Shown: positions 8,780-18,722, numbered from the stretch's first letter. The stretch: 64,000 nucleotides of DNA from Psychrobacillus sp044762745 (GCF_044762745.1 NZ_JBIWEX010000008.1:115823-179822), one strand, 5' to 3'. A program made the numbers and translations. Notes: generated by a model not told the origin, from the letters alone.

Positions 8780-9763
8780 CTAGTCAGATTTTTGATTACT
8801 TTTCAACCTTCTATAAACTCCAATAATTAACACCATCGCTTTTGGACTCACAAAATATAACTCATAAAATATTTTAAAAATAACTGCCTGTTTACTCTTT
8901 CTAAGTGTTTTTCTAAAATCCATTAAGTTTTTGTTAAAGTTCTTTATACTTAACGAATCTTCAAATGTATTCATTCTTTTATTAACATCCATATAAATAG
9001 CAAATAAACCCCTGTATGTTTTATTACTTAAATTCAGCAAACCAATCTTCTCAAAAAATTCTGCTCGCTCCTTAAATGCATCTATTACATCTATTCTATG
9101 CTTTATATTAAAGCCAACACCCATAATGCTATCTTCTCTTTGCCAATAGAATAATAACTGAGCTGTAGTTAGAACAACTTTTTCAGCTTTATACATTAGT
9201 TTGTAAGTTGTAAACTCATCTTCATGTATCTTTCCAACAGGGAAACGTATATCTTTGAATAATTCTCTAATATACAATTTTCCCCATGCTGTAACCATCT
9301 GAACACCAAATTTTTCATACAACTGCTCTAATGCTTCAATATTAGAATACTCATAAATTTCTTCCTTTGAATTATCAACGTGAACCTTTTCTGTCGAAGT
9401 TCTGATGAAATTGCATACAGAAATATCGGAGTTTGTATTAACTAACAATTGGTATAACTTCTCAATATAGTTCTCGTCTATCCAATCATCGCTATCAACA
9501 AAAGAAATGTATTCCCCTTGAGCAATGTCAATTCCTGCATTTCGAGCATCTGATAGGCCGCCATTTTTTTTATGTATTACTTTTACTCTTTCATCTAACA
9601 TCGCATACTCATCACAGATTTTTCCACAACTGTCAGGCGAACCATCATTAACTAGAATTATCTCAAGTCTCTTATATGTCTGATTCAAAATAGAATCAAC
9701 ACAACGATGAAGATAGTCTTCAACTTTATATACAGGTACTATTATTGTAATGACTTCACTCAT
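8780..9763 (-). CDS. Family 2 glycosyltransferase
   Basis: The protein has 327 residues. It opens with TIIVPVYKVEDYLHRCVDSILNQ, then LVNDGSPDSCG, KNGGLSDARNAG and the DxD motif in FVDSDDWID, all classic GT2 features. I place the start at the ATG at 9763, because an ATG twelve bases upstream lies in the GGAGG ribosome binding site itself. The C-terminal 200 residues have no clear transmembrane helix except a weak hydrophobic patch near the end. It is flanked on both sides by non-coding gaps of over 400 bases, unlike the rest of the locus. Its donor and linkage are unknown. Confidence 0.88.
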   Translation of the reverse strand: MSEVITIIVPVYKVEDYLHRCVDSILNQTYKRLEIILVNDGSPDSCGKICDEYAMLDERVKVIHKKNGGLSDARNAGIDIAQGEYISFVDSDDWIDENYIEKLYQLLVNTNSDISVCNFIRTSTEKVHVDNSKEEIYEYSNIEALEQLYEKFGVQMVTAWGKLYIRELFKDIRFPVGKIHEDEFTTYKLMYKAEKVVLTTAQLLFYWQREDSIMGVGFNIKHRIDVIDAFKERAEFFEKIGLLNLSNKTYRGLFAIYMDVNKRMNTFEDSLSIKNFNKNLMDFRKTLRKSKQAVIFKIFYELYFVSPKAMVLIIGVYRRLKSNQKSD

Positions 9764-10164
9764 AATTACCTCCATTGAATTAGTGTAAGAACGATTGATT
9801 GATTTTTAATAAGAACTCTGTTTCAAACCACGTACCTTACAGGGACATTGATACAGTACCGAATTTAGCATTTAAGCCTCGTTCCTACTTTGAGTTGTAA
9901 GGATAGTAATAACATGAAGGGATATATCGATCGTTTTTTGTCAATATAGTTGACTTATTTATCCTCCTATTTATTTCACAGACGCACTCGATTGTTAGAA
10001 TAGTGTAGAATTTATTCTGATACAAGTGGACGAATTTGAATATCCACCAATTTTAAGCTAACAAATGACCGATTTTTTGGAGCATTATGATTAAGGACAC
10101 TTTAGACTGATAGAGAACCGCTATTCAATTCAGGTTTGAGTTTACATTTAAAATTATTTAGTAG
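9764..10164. other. Second non-coding gap inside the polysaccharide operon
   Basis: About 400 bases lack any open frame on either strand. One piece near 9830-9845 reads CCTTACAGGGACA and resembles the half-site of the dispersed palindromic repeat found at 25.9, 29.8 and 44.4 kb. No terminator or promoter was convincing. The gap coincides with the start of the most AT-rich part of the locus. Confidence 0.45.
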
Positions 10165-11193
10165 TCAGTATATTTCCTTTTTGTAGCTACTTCTTAAAGA
10201 AAATAATAAATAAATTGTATTAATTAACTTAAATTTTATTAAAATACCAAGAATATATTTTGAATTTTTTTGCGTTTTAAAATACTGAATATTTCGTCTT
10301 AGAACAGCATCATTAACGATTTTACCAATTTCTTCTTTTTTATCCTTAGATGTAAGATTACTTTCCTTATGAAATATATTTTCAAAACAACCGATTAACC
10401 CTTTCAAATAAGTTATTTCAACATAATGTTGATTTTCAATTTTATAACAGTTATTTTTCAATAATAATTTTTCGACCTTTCGAAATAACATTTGTTGATT
10501 TTCATATAGCTTCTCTTTAAATCTGCTTGTTAGTGAGTTGTTATTAATTTTCATATAATTATATAATTGGTCCCGTATTATTATCACATTCTTACAAACT
10601 GTAATATAATCTAGATTGAATAACAAATCCTCACCCATATTAGTATTATTATCAAAACGAATATTATATTTTTTTATTATATTATTTACATATAACTTAT
10701 TAAATAATGAGTTTATAAACCCTTTAGTATACAATTCACCAAATTTCAAATTAAATTGAGAATAATCAAAGTTACCTACAATTATAGGTATATATTGATG
10801 AGAAGCTATTTCTTTTCCGTTTATATATATTAATTTATAACCACATATAACAAGTTGAAATTCATGACTCATTGATTTAACTAATAATTCAGTCATATTT
10901 AATTCCAGTACATCATCAGAATCTACAAACTGTATATAGTCTCCTCTTGCAATATTTATTCCTTTATTTCTTGAAGCAGAAGGGCCTAAATTATCTTGTT
11001 GAATAACTTTTACCCGATTATCATCTTTAGCGTATTCTTCACAGATGGAGCCACTACAATCAGTTGATCCATCATTAATTAATATAACCTCTATACTCTT
11101 ATATGTTTGATTTAAAATACTATCAATACATTTGTTTAAATATAACTCACCATTGTACACAGGAACTATTATACTAACAATTTTATCTGTCAT
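10165..11193 (-). CDS. Family 2 glycosyltransferase
   Basis: This 342-residue GT2 enzyme has SIIVPVYNGELYLNKCIDSILNQ, LINDGSTDCSG, LGPSASRNKG and the DxD motif FVDSDDVLE. The ATG at 11193 is preferred to a TTG three codons upstream, although the ribosome binding site (GGGTTGAG) is poor. The gene is visibly richer in A and T than the sugar-nucleotide genes, with many AAT, ATT and TTA codons. That fits the variable, horizontally exchanged core of the locus. The C-terminal part after residue 230 is lysine- and asparagine-rich and not assigned. Confidence 0.86.
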   Translation of the reverse strand: MTDKIVSIIVPVYNGELYLNKCIDSILNQTYKSIEVILINDGSTDCSGSICEEYAKDDNRVKVIQQDNLGPSASRNKGINIARGDYIQFVDSDDVLELNMTELLVKSMSHEFQLVICGYKLIYINGKEIASHQYIPIIVGNFDYSQFNLKFGELYTKGFINSLFNKLYVNNIIKKYNIRFDNNTNMGEDLLFNLDYITVCKNVIIIRDQLYNYMKINNNSLTSRFKEKLYENQQMLFRKVEKLLLKNNCYKIENQHYVEITYLKGLIGCFENIFHKESNLTSKDKKEEIGKIVNDAVLRRNIQYFKTQKNSKYILGILIKFKLINTIYLLFSLRSSYKKEIY

Positions 11194-11271
11194 TGATCTC
11201 AACCCATTCTAAATATTTTTTAGTACCAATAACAATTTGGATTCAAATATATCACATTCAATCTAAGAGAT

Positions 11272-12480
11272 TTAATTTGTATTCTTTATACCACTTTGTA
11301 TAAATTCATTAAGAAACTTATTACGAATACCTTTTATAATCTCTTTATCATATTTTTTAGATTCATTAAAATTCCTTGTTGCATTATTACTCATATTATC
11401 TTTGTTGAAGAATTGTAGAATTTTACATATTTCATCAATATTCCTTTTTGAATTACTAAATATATATTTGTCTTCTAAGAGTTCTGGAATTCCTCCAGTC
11501 CTAGCACCAAAAGCAGGTAATCCTCTACTCATAGCCTCTATAAGTGCTCTTGGAAGTCCCTCCTGACGGCTTGGCTGCGTATAAATATCTAATTGATTTA
11601 ACCACTTGAATACTTGCTCGTGAGGCAAAGTCCCCAGAAATATTACTTGTTCTTCAACACCATATTGTTTTGCAATTGATTTCAAATAACTTTGATCACC
11701 GGCTCCTACTAGTTGATACTCAATATTTGTAATGCCTTGTTTCCTTAAAACACTCAGTGCTTCAATTATATACTGTTGGCCTTTATATTTAACGTCTATT
11801 GCAGCAGTTGTGCCAATTACTTTTTTTAGTTGGTCATCAAAATTACTTATTTTTTTTAATCTTTCATCGATTAAACTATTATTAAATTCTTTTAAGGTAA
11901 CATCAGAACAACCTATATTTTTCATATTATTTGGATACCTATATTGAAGAAATTTATTAGTTACATAAATAACGAAAGGTGCATGCTTTACAACCCTTCT
12001 CATAGAAAGCATCGCACCTGGCGCAATAATTTTGCCCTTAAGACTATGATTCCAATAACTATCCCATGGGCACCCAACGACTTCAATAAGATACGGCTTT
12101 TTATATTTTTTTGCATACTTAACAGCAAGATTACCTGCATTACTTGGCAATCTTGCTATAAGATAATCACTTTGCTTAACTACTTCTTTTATTTTTTTTT
12201 TGTTGTCTAGTCTATTTCTTAAATTTAAAAAGGACCATATAGATGAGGTGAAATTAGGAATTTCGATAAAATTTATTCTCACTTTATCAAAAAATTGAAA
12301 ATTTCCCTTTGCGTATACTGGATTATATATTTTTGAGTCCTTTCTAAACATTACAGTTACATTCCCAAAAATGGTTAGATACCTATCCCACACTTCTTTA
12401 TTATAACTACCATCAGTGTAGAATATTCCATCTTCATCTTCTTTTAATTTTTCACCATCATGTACAAATAATAATTTCAT
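11272..12480 (-). CDS. Family 4 glycosyltransferase
   Basis: The protein has 402 residues with a GT-B fold. The C-terminal GT4 domain shows GTTAAIDVKYKGQQYIIEAL, QLVGAGDQSYL, FLGTLPHEQVFKWL and the retaining-transferase motif SRQEGLPRALIEAMSRGLP with its E-x7-E pair. The N-terminal acceptor domain starts MKLLFVHDGEK. It sits 20 bases after the polymerase gene and upstream of three GT2 genes and would elongate the lipid-linked repeat unit. Base composition is very AT-rich like its neighbours. The sugar specificity is unknown. Confidence 0.88.
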   Translation of the reverse strand: MKLLFVHDGEKLKEDEDGIFYTDGSYNKEVWDRYLTIFGNVTVMFRKDSKIYNPVYAKGNFQFFDKVRINFIEIPNFTSSIWSFLNLRNRLDNKKKIKEVVKQSDYLIARLPSNAGNLAVKYAKKYKKPYLIEVVGCPWDSYWNHSLKGKIIAPGAMLSMRRVVKHAPFVIYVTNKFLQYRYPNNMKNIGCSDVTLKEFNNSLIDERLKKISNFDDQLKKVIGTTAAIDVKYKGQQYIIEALSVLRKQGITNIEYQLVGAGDQSYLKSIAKQYGVEEQVIFLGTLPHEQVFKWLNQLDIYTQPSRQEGLPRALIEAMSRGLPAFGARTGGIPELLEDKYIFSNSKRNIDEICKILQFFNKDNMSNNATRNFNESKKYDKEIIKGIRNKFLNEFIQSGIKNTN

Positions 12481-12500
12481 AATTAGATTGTATGATGTCT

Positions 12501-13679
12501 TTATGGTAAAGACAGATCATAACTCCTCCTTAACCTTTTTTGAATATATATATAAGTAAGAACAAAAACCATCCAAAATAAGGGTTGTCTTTGATTCAGT
12601 AATGTGAAACTTTCCAACAAAAGCGGAATAAATATTAGTACAGTAAAAAATGTAACCCTTCCAATATTTTTTATAAACCATAATATTAATAATATGAATG
12701 GTATTATCCCATAATAGAACAAAACACTAAGTAAAGTAGAATGAACCTCCCCATTATGAGCCGCTTCATCGAATCGGTTATAATACCCTTGTCCTGCCCC
12801 CCAAATTAATCTTTCTGGATATAAAAATAATTTATCTATACCTCTTTCTTCTACAATTGTTAATTCATTATACGAATTCGAAGAATTAGTATTTCCTAGC
12901 TTTAAGATTTTTTCCTCTACTCTTTGAAAAAGAAAACTATCTGTGAAATATTCATTAATATTAATTATGTTTACCGAAGCAATTAATAGTAATACTATCA
13001 ATGTAAAACTAAATTTCAATATAGTTTTAACCTTAAATTTAAACTCCATTATTGAGCTAATCTTATAAATCATCAATAATAAAACAAAAGAAAATATTGC
13101 GAGAAATAGTCCCGTAGAAACAGTTTGGAAAATTAAAAAAATTACAATTAAATAGTAAACAACACTTATCTTTTTATTAATAATCCTAGAAACAATGTAC
13201 ATTACCATTAAAGTAATATAGATAAAAAAGGCCATTTGATTTGGATCATTAAAAGTCCCAATATACCTAGAAGTACCATAATAATCTCCAATTCCGACTA
13301 GATATATTAATAATTGTATCCATAAGTTTAATTTACAAACATTAAAGAGTTTTTCTAAAAAAAACATATTTTCAGCATATACACGAAAAAGGATTACCAC
13401 TATGAAATTAAATACATAATGTAATGAAGATATAACAAAATCTATTCTTTGATAATAAACAGCATAAAAACCATTAATTAAAATAACGCAAACAATAAAA
13501 TAAATTAATAAACGATCTATTACTTTTATATTAAATTCAAGCCTATTTTCTTTACTGAAAATAAATAAAATTAAGGATAATAATAATAATAAGTCTCCTG
13601 GTTGCAATCCTCCTGATTCAAAGAAATAAAATTGTTTCAATATAACGAATATTAAAAAACTCCAATAAGCTAATTTCAT
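12501..13679 (-). CDS. wzy: Polysaccharide polymerase, Wzy-like (O-antigen ligase/polymerase family)
   Basis: This very hydrophobic 392-residue protein has about ten to eleven predicted transmembrane segments and one larger external loop (about residues 255-300, including LIWGAGQGYYNRFDEAAHNGEVHS). The pattern GxGxGYY...HNxxL is typical of Wzy_C/O-antigen polymerase proteins. I chose the ATG at 13679, since GAGGG lies 5 bases upstream and the TTG four codons earlier overlaps it. It would join flipped repeat units outside the membrane. Family members share little sequence, so the call rests on topology, the loop motif and its place beside wzx and glycosyltransferases. Confidence 0.82.
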   Translation of the reverse strand: MKLAYWSFLIFVILKQFYFFESGGLQPGDLLLLLSLILFIFSKENRLEFNIKVIDRLLIYFIVCVILINGFYAVYYQRIDFVISSLHYVFNFIVVILFRVYAENMFFLEKLFNVCKLNLWIQLLIYLVGIGDYYGTSRYIGTFNDPNQMAFFIYITLMVMYIVSRIINKKISVVYYLIVIFLIFQTVSTGLFLAIFSFVLLLMIYKISSIMEFKFKVKTILKFSFTLIVLLLIASVNIININEYFTDSFLFQRVEEKILKLGNTNSSNSYNELTIVEERGIDKLFLYPERLIWGAGQGYYNRFDEAAHNGEVHSTLLSVLFYYGIIPFILLILWFIKNIGRVTFFTVLIFIPLLLESFTLLNQRQPLFWMVFVLTYIYIQKRLRRSYDLSLP

Positions 13680-13735
13680 TTTTTCCCTCAACTACCCTAT
13701 ATTAGTTTAAGTATTTCGGTAAAAATAGGTTCTCA

Positions 13736-14854
13736 CTATACATCTAAGTATATTTTTGACATAATTAACATCACATTTTCTATATTAAATTCCTCTATTG
13801 CATTTTTGTTAAATTCCCCAAAAGATTCTTTATCTAATTGGTTTGCAGATAACTTCCGAAGGGCATTAGCAAAACCATCAATATCATCAGGTTTTATTAA
13901 ATAACCACCTTTACCATTCTCAATTAAATCAGAATTCCCCCTTATACCCGAACATATAACAGGAAGTCCAGAAGCCATAGCTTCCATTAGAGATACCGAA
14001 AGCCCTTCTCTATAAGACGGAAAGGCAAATAAGTCAGAAGCTTTACAAATCTCACCTATATCATTTCGGAATCCCAATAGTTTTAATTGTTCTTCTATGC
14101 CTAATGCGTCTGCTAATTCTTTCAAATGATTTTCCAAAATTCCATGACCACATATTACATACTGAATATTTTTATTTTTCAACGTTGCCAATGCTCTTAT
14201 AATTACTTCATGATTTTTATTTTTATTAAGTTCTCCCACAGAGAGTATGACATAGCTCTCTTCAGGAACACCAATTTCTTTTCTCTTTGCGATTTTTTCA
14301 TTATCAACTTTTCTAAACTTTTTACTGTCTATACCAACTCCAGGTACATATTCAATTCTCTTTGCTTTAAACTTTTTGACCCTATTATAATCTTCTTTAT
14401 TTATTGTAATAAGGACATCGGTATATCTTGCTAACCATCTTTCAACAGGGTAATATAACAGCCAATTTGGGAGAGGCGCGCCCTTATAAAAATGTAACCC
14501 ATGTGCTGTATAGATGACAGTTGTATTATTTCTTCTTGCATTACTAGCTGCTAATCTAGTTAGTACTCCACCCATGGGTGTATGACAATGAATTAAATCA
14601 AATTTATTAGAGTCAATAATTTCTTTTAGTAGTTTATATACTTTAATATTATTTAATTTAAATGGAGATCGTTCAAACGGGACATCATAATAATTATCGC
14701 AATAAGGTACTACACATTCTTCCTTGTTTTCATAATCGTTTCTTGCACAAACATATGTCTCGTATCCATTTTCTTTAAACCACTTTATAACTGGTATATG
14801 AAACACCATAATATGAGCTTTTACTACTGTAGCCACAAATAATACTTTTTTCAT
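13736..14854 (-). CDS. Family 4 glycosyltransferase (EpsD/CapM-like)
   Basis: This 372-residue GT-B enzyme closely follows the EpsD pattern. It has HCHTPMGGVLTRLAA and AHGLHFYKGAPLPNWLLYYPVERWLARYTD in the N-terminal domain, then ILSVGELNKNKNHEVIIRAL and the catalytic FPSYREGLSVSLMEAMASGLP with E-x7-E. The ATG at 14854 is preferred because GGAG lies 8 bases before it; an ATG at 14860 overlaps the preceding stop. Homologues often add the second sugar to the undecaprenyl-linked HexNAc. Its place just after the dehydrogenase and the initiating transferase genes fits that role. Confidence 0.9.
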   Translation of the reverse strand: MKKVLFVATVVKAHIMVFHIPVIKWFKENGYETYVCARNDYENKEECVVPYCDNYYDVPFERSPFKLNNIKVYKLLKEIIDSNKFDLIHCHTPMGGVLTRLAASNARRNNTTVIYTAHGLHFYKGAPLPNWLLYYPVERWLARYTDVLITINKEDYNRVKKFKAKRIEYVPGVGIDSKKFRKVDNEKIAKRKEIGVPEESYVILSVGELNKNKNHEVIIRALATLKNKNIQYVICGHGILENHLKELADALGIEEQLKLLGFRNDIGEICKASDLFAFPSYREGLSVSLMEAMASGLPVICSGIRGNSDLIENGKGGYLIKPDDIDGFANALRKLSANQLDKESFGEFNKNAIEEFNIENVMLIMSKIYLDV

Positions 14855-14856
14855 TA

Positions 14857-15699
14857 TCATTGCTCCGTTAATTTAATAGTTGTCTCAAATTCATAAACAT
14901 TATAAGTACTTTGGTATTCAGTCATACTCTTCTCATACACCAAATCGCCAAACACCTTGTTTATTGTAGCAATCCTAATTTGTCCTAATAACAAATTAAA
15001 CAAATTTGTCATTCGAAAATTAGTTCCATGCGTCTCTGCTATCATCTTTGCCATTTCTGATGTACAAACATACTCAGTATTTTGTGGGAAAAATAAGCCT
15101 CCACTAAAATCATCGATTAACAATTTTACAAACTCGCACAAGTTATCAATATAAATCATACTTCGCTTATTCTGGATATTTGGAAAGACAGGTAGTCTTA
15201 ATGCAAGATTTGCTAATCTAGGATAGTTTCCTTTGCATCCTTTCCCATAAATCATCGGTGGACGAAGAATCGCAACTTTAAATGAATCATTTCCCATCGT
15301 ACTAATTAGCTCTTCTGCTTGAAGCTTTGACTTACCATAATTATTTTTTGCCTTAAGTGGAGTATCTTTTTTTATTACTCCAGTTTCTATTCCATAAACA
15401 CTCATCGAGCTTAAAAATATAAATTGCCCAACACCATCATTTTTTGCCTTTATAGCAGTTTCATTTGCCAAATCACGATTCACTCTATAATATAGTCCTG
15501 CATTTTCTTTTGTTTCTTTTATATGCGCTATACCAGCCACATGAACGACAACATCATACTCTGAAAAATCTTTTTCCTTCCATGTATCGTTCCTCAAACT
15601 AATGGAATCTATAGAATATCTATCAGGAGATTTTCCCAGCCATTTCTCTAGGCTTTTACCTACATAGCTGCTTGCCCCTGTTATCAGTATTTTTTTCAT
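14857..15699 (-). CDS. NAD-dependent epimerase/dehydratase family protein, possible UDP-4-keto-HexNAc reductase
   Basis: The protein is a 280-residue extended SDR with TGASSYVGKSL at residues 7-17, SSMSVYG at 97-103 and YGKSK at 121-125 (Tyr121, Lys125). It is shorter than GalE and resembles the WbpV/Qnr group, which reduces the 4-keto sugar made by CapD/WbpM-type dehydratases to QuiNAc or FucNAc. The gene overlaps the initiating sugar transferase by 4 bases and is followed at once by an EpsD-like transferase. That order is common in loci where the first sugar is a 6-deoxy-HexNAc. The reductase role is inferred from context; an epimerase is the alternative. Confidence 0.75.
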   Translation of the reverse strand: MKKILITGASSYVGKSLEKWLGKSPDRYSIDSISLRNDTWKEKDFSEYDVVVHVAGIAHIKETKENAGLYYRVNRDLANETAIKAKNDGVGQFIFLSSMSVYGIETGVIKKDTPLKAKNNYGKSKLQAEELISTMGNDSFKVAILRPPMIYGKGCKGNYPRLANLALRLPVFPNIQNKRSMIYIDNLCEFVKLLIDDFSGGLFFPQNTEYVCTSEMAKMIAETHGTNFRMTNLFNLLLGQIRIATINKVFGDLVYEKSMTEYQSTYNVYEFETTIKLTEQ

Positions 15700-16325
15700 T
15701 TTGAAATACTCTCCTTAGTACCTGCAACCTTCCTTTTAGACCCTGTACCACCTTCAACAACCCCATCACTCTTAACAACACTAACAATCGTCCCCAAAAA
15801 ACACCTAACATCCATGCCAAGACTAATCTTCTCAACATACTCCCCATCCAATTTCGCCTTAACTTCTATAGGAAGCTCATCTCTCCCATTAATCTGAGCC
15901 CAACCTGTCAACCCAGGGGGCACATCATTAACCCCATATTTATCTCTTTCTTCTATTAAATCATATTGATTCCAAAGTGCTGGTCTCGGACCAATAATGC
16001 TCATCTGTCCAACAAAAATATTCCAAATCTGTGGGAGCTCATCAAGTGAAGTCTTCCTTAGAAACTTGCCCATCTTTGTGATATACTGCTCTGGGTTTGC
16101 TAATAGATGAGTTGGAGTGTCCTTGGGAGTATCTATTCTCATCGTTCTGAATTTTAATATATTGAAATGAGTCTTATAAATTCCTATTCTTTTTTGTTTA
16201 AAGAGAACTGGACCTTTTGATTCTAATTTAATAGCAATAATCAATATAAAGAACACTGGTGATATAACAATAAGCCCGTATAATGATAGAATGATATCTA
16301 TCAATCTTTTAATTTTCATATACAT
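15696..16325 (-). CDS. Undecaprenyl-phosphate sugar phosphotransferase (EpsL/WbpL-type initiating transferase)
   Basis: This bacterial sugar transferase moves a sugar-1-phosphate from a UDP-sugar to undecaprenyl phosphate, the first step of the repeat unit. One membrane segment (about residues 8-33) is followed by the family motifs KFRTM, LRKTSLDELPQIWNI, MSIIGPRPAL and PPGLTGWAQINGRD. I shortened the frame to the ATG at 16325 (209 residues), the usual length of the short EpsL class. A longer frame to 16436 adds 37 unrelated residues upstream of an AGGAGG site that lies 12 bases before this ATG. It overlaps the next gene by 4 bases. Confidence 0.9.
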   Translation of the reverse strand: MYMKIKRLIDIILSLYGLIVISPVFFILIIAIKLESKGPVLFKQKRIGIYKTHFNILKFRTMRIDTPKDTPTHLLANPEQYITKMGKFLRKTSLDELPQIWNIFVGQMSIIGPRPALWNQYDLIEERDKYGVNDVPPGLTGWAQINGRDELPIEVKAKLDGEYVEKISLGMDVRCFLGTIVSVVKSDGVVEGGTGSKRKVAGTKESISK

Positions 16326-16458
16326 CTCTATTACATTCCTCCTTGATTTCCTTAGTCTCTTAGTACTTAATTGGATTGGCAAATCACCTATCAAACCAAC
16401 TACTAATCCACTGAAAAAACCACAAAGCCCAATCAAATGTGTTTCGTCATTCTATTCC

Positions 16459-17337
16459 CTACATCACCAACCGACTAGTCATCAGCTCATCAAGATAAAC
16501 CAGCAACTCTTCCCGCAACCCTTCATCCTGCAAAGCCATCTCAATTGTAGTCTGTATAAATCCTAACTTTTCTCCAACATCATATCGCTTTCCCTCAAAA
16601 TCAAACGCATACACATTCTGTATCTCATTCAACTTCTGAATCGCATCCGTCAACTGAATCTCTCCACCAGCTCCAGTTTCCTGCTTTTCCAGAAACCCAA
16701 AAATCTCAGGTGTTAAAATATATCGTCCCATAATAGCTAAATTAGAAGGTGCAGTACCTTGTGCAGGTTTTTCTACAAAATTATTCACTTGATAACGTCT
16801 GCCCTCTTTTGAATTTGGATCAATAATTCCATATCGATTTGTATTTTCATCCGCAACTGTTTGAACTCCGATCACGGATGATCCTGTTTCATTATATTGT
16901 TCAATCAATTGTTGGAGACATGGTTTTTCAGCTTGTACGATATCATCACCTAGTAATACAGCAAATGGTTCATCACCGATAAAATTACGTGCACACCATA
17001 TGGCATGCCCTAATCCTTTAGGTTCTTTTTGTCGTATATAGTGGATTTCCACCTTGGAGGATTGATTTACTTTTTCTAGTAGATCAAACTTCCCTTTTCC
17101 GATCAAATTTTCTTCAAGCTCTAAATTTCTATCAAAATGATCTTCTATTGCACGTTTGCCTTTACCCGTCACAATAATAATATCTTCTATTCCAGATGCG
17201 ATCGCTTCTTCCACAATATATTCAATCGTAGGTCTATCGACGATTGGTAACATCTCCTTCGGCATCGCTTTCGTAGCTGGTAAAAATCGTGTTCCCAATC
17301 CTGCCGCTGGTATAATAGCTTTTCTCACTTTTTTCAT
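16459..17337 (-). CDS. galU: UTP-glucose-1-phosphate uridylyltransferase
   Basis: The enzyme makes UDP-glucose from UTP and glucose-1-phosphate. The N terminus reads KAIIPAAGLGTRFLPATKAMPKEMLPIVD, the hallmark of GalU/GtaB, and is followed by EYIVEEA, VTGKGKRAIEDHFD and LGDDIV. At 292 residues it has the normal GtaB length. It sits between pgi and the initiating sugar transferase and feeds galE and any glucosyl transfer. The same product is also needed for glycolipid and wall teichoic acid glucosylation, so its role need not be limited to this polysaccharide. Confidence 0.94.
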   Translation of the reverse strand: MKKVRKAIIPAAGLGTRFLPATKAMPKEMLPIVDRPTIEYIVEEAIASGIEDIIIVTGKGKRAIEDHFDRNLELEENLIGKGKFDLLEKVNQSSKVEIHYIRQKEPKGLGHAIWCARNFIGDEPFAVLLGDDIVQAEKPCLQQLIEQYNETGSSVIGVQTVADENTNRYGIIDPNSKEGRRYQVNNFVEKPAQGTAPSNLAIMGRYILTPEIFGFLEKQETGAGGEIQLTDAIQKLNEIQNVYAFDFEGKRYDVGEKLGFIQTTIEMALQDEGLREELLVYLDELMTSRLVM

Positions 17338-17359
17338 TCGTCATCACCCATAACCCTAA

Positions 17360-18664
17360 TTATTTTGCTACTTCAACATTCTTTCCAAGTAATTCAAACA
17401 TCTTCTGCTTATATGCTTCTACACCAGGCTGATCAAATGGATTAATCCCTTGTAAGTAAGCACTCATTGCGCATGATTTCATGAAAAAGTACATCAAATA
17501 ACCTAGATGATACTCATCCAATCTTTCAACTTCAATACTCATTACAGGAACACCACCCTCAACATGTGCCATTGCCGTACCTTGAGTAGCAATATCATTG
17601 ATGGTATTTAGTGTTTTATCAGTTAAATAGTTCAGTTGATCTTTATTTTGACTATCATATGGAACTTCACAGTCTTCTTCTACTTCGTGAAAATGTAATA
17701 ATGTTTCAAATAAGAAACGTTTCCCGTCTTGAATGTATTGCCCAATGGAATGAAGATCTGTTGAAAAGGAGACTGCTGCTGGTAATATCCCATCATGCCC
17801 TTTTCCTTCGCTTTCACCAAACAATTGTTTCCACCATTCGTGCAAGTTTTTTAATGCAGGCTCAAATGATGCTAACACTTCCACTTCATACCCTTTTGAT
17901 AGCAACAGCTGACGAGTTACTGCGTATTGATAAGCCTGGTTTGTAAAAATATCATTCGCTTGTAAATCGATTGCTGCCTTTTTGGCTCCATTCATTAATG
18001 CGTGAATATCATACCCCTGCACTGCAAGTGGTAATAACCCAGCTGGAGTAAAGAAGGAATAGCGACCTCCGATTCTCTCTTCGATGATAAATGAGCGATA
18101 ACCTTTTTCATCGGCTAATTCGCGAAGTGCTCCTTTTTCACTATCCGTCGTGACAATGATTCGTTCTTTTGCTTTTTCACCGTACTTTTCTTCCATATAC
18201 TTTCTTAAAATACGAAATGCAATTGCTGGTTCGGTCGTTGTGCCCGATTTGGAAATAACATTTATATACACATCTTTATATTTTAAATATTTAATCAATT
18301 GATTCATATAACGGCCACTTAAGTTTTGACCGGCGTAGATGACTTCTGGGTAGAAGTCATCCACTCTGAAGTATGGGCTAAGTGCGTCTTGAATTGCTTT
18401 AGAGCCTAAATAAGATCCTCCAATTCCAATAACTACAAACACCTTCGCGTTATTCCGAACTACTTCGGCGATTTCAATCATTCCCGCTAGCTGCGAGTCG
18501 TGATTTTCAAGCGGATAATCTAACCACCCTAAAAATTCGTTTCCTATTGAACTTCTATTATGCATTTTTTCGTGAATTCTTTTAACAGACTCATTTAATA
18601 GAAGTAACTCATCCTGTTGAATATAAGACTCTAAATAGTTTGTTTGTAACTTTAATGTACTCAT
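17360..18664 (-). CDS. pgi: Glucose-6-phosphate isomerase
   Basis: The enzyme interconverts glucose-6-phosphate and fructose-6-phosphate. Recognisable segments are VFVVIGIGGSYLGSKA, the sugar-phosphate-binding ISKSGTTTEPAIAFRIL, and LHEWWKQLFGESEGKGHDGILPA with the catalytic region. With the ATG at 18664, which has GGAG six bases upstream, the protein has 434 residues, close to Bacillus Pgi. It lies inside the polysaccharide locus, 22 bases before galU. It can balance carbon between UDP-Glc (via Glc-6-P) and UDP-GlcNAc (via Fru-6-P). No second copy is visible in the window, so this may be the housekeeping gene. Confidence 0.94.
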   Translation of the reverse strand: MSTLKLQTNYLESYIQQDELLLLNESVKRIHEKMHNRSSIGNEFLGWLDYPLENHDSQLAGMIEIAEVVRNNAKVFVVIGIGGSYLGSKAIQDALSPYFRVDDFYPEVIYAGQNLSGRYMNQLIKYLKYKDVYINVISKSGTTTEPAIAFRILRKYMEEKYGEKAKERIIVTTDSEKGALRELADEKGYRSFIIEERIGGRYSFFTPAGLLPLAVQGYDIHALMNGAKKAAIDLQANDIFTNQAYQYAVTRQLLLSKGYEVEVLASFEPALKNLHEWWKQLFGESEGKGHDGILPAAVSFSTDLHSIGQYIQDGKRFLFETLLHFHEVEEDCEVPYDSQNKDQLNYLTDKTLNTINDIATQGTAMAHVEGGVPVMSIEVERLDEYHLGYLMYFFMKSCAMSAYLQGINPFDQPGVEAYKQKMFELLGKNVEVAK

Positions 18665-18722
18665 TCTATTCTCCAATCTAAAAATTCAAGTTCTCAGTAT
18701 CGAATCAACATGCAATCACACG

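Noticed and set aside
8323..10164. Gaps in the operon considered as insertion-sequence remnants
   Set aside because: No inverted ends, target duplications or transposase-like peptides could be recognised.
15696..16436. Longer version of the initiating sugar transferase
   Set aside because: The first 37 residues are not family-like, and the short form matches the usual length.
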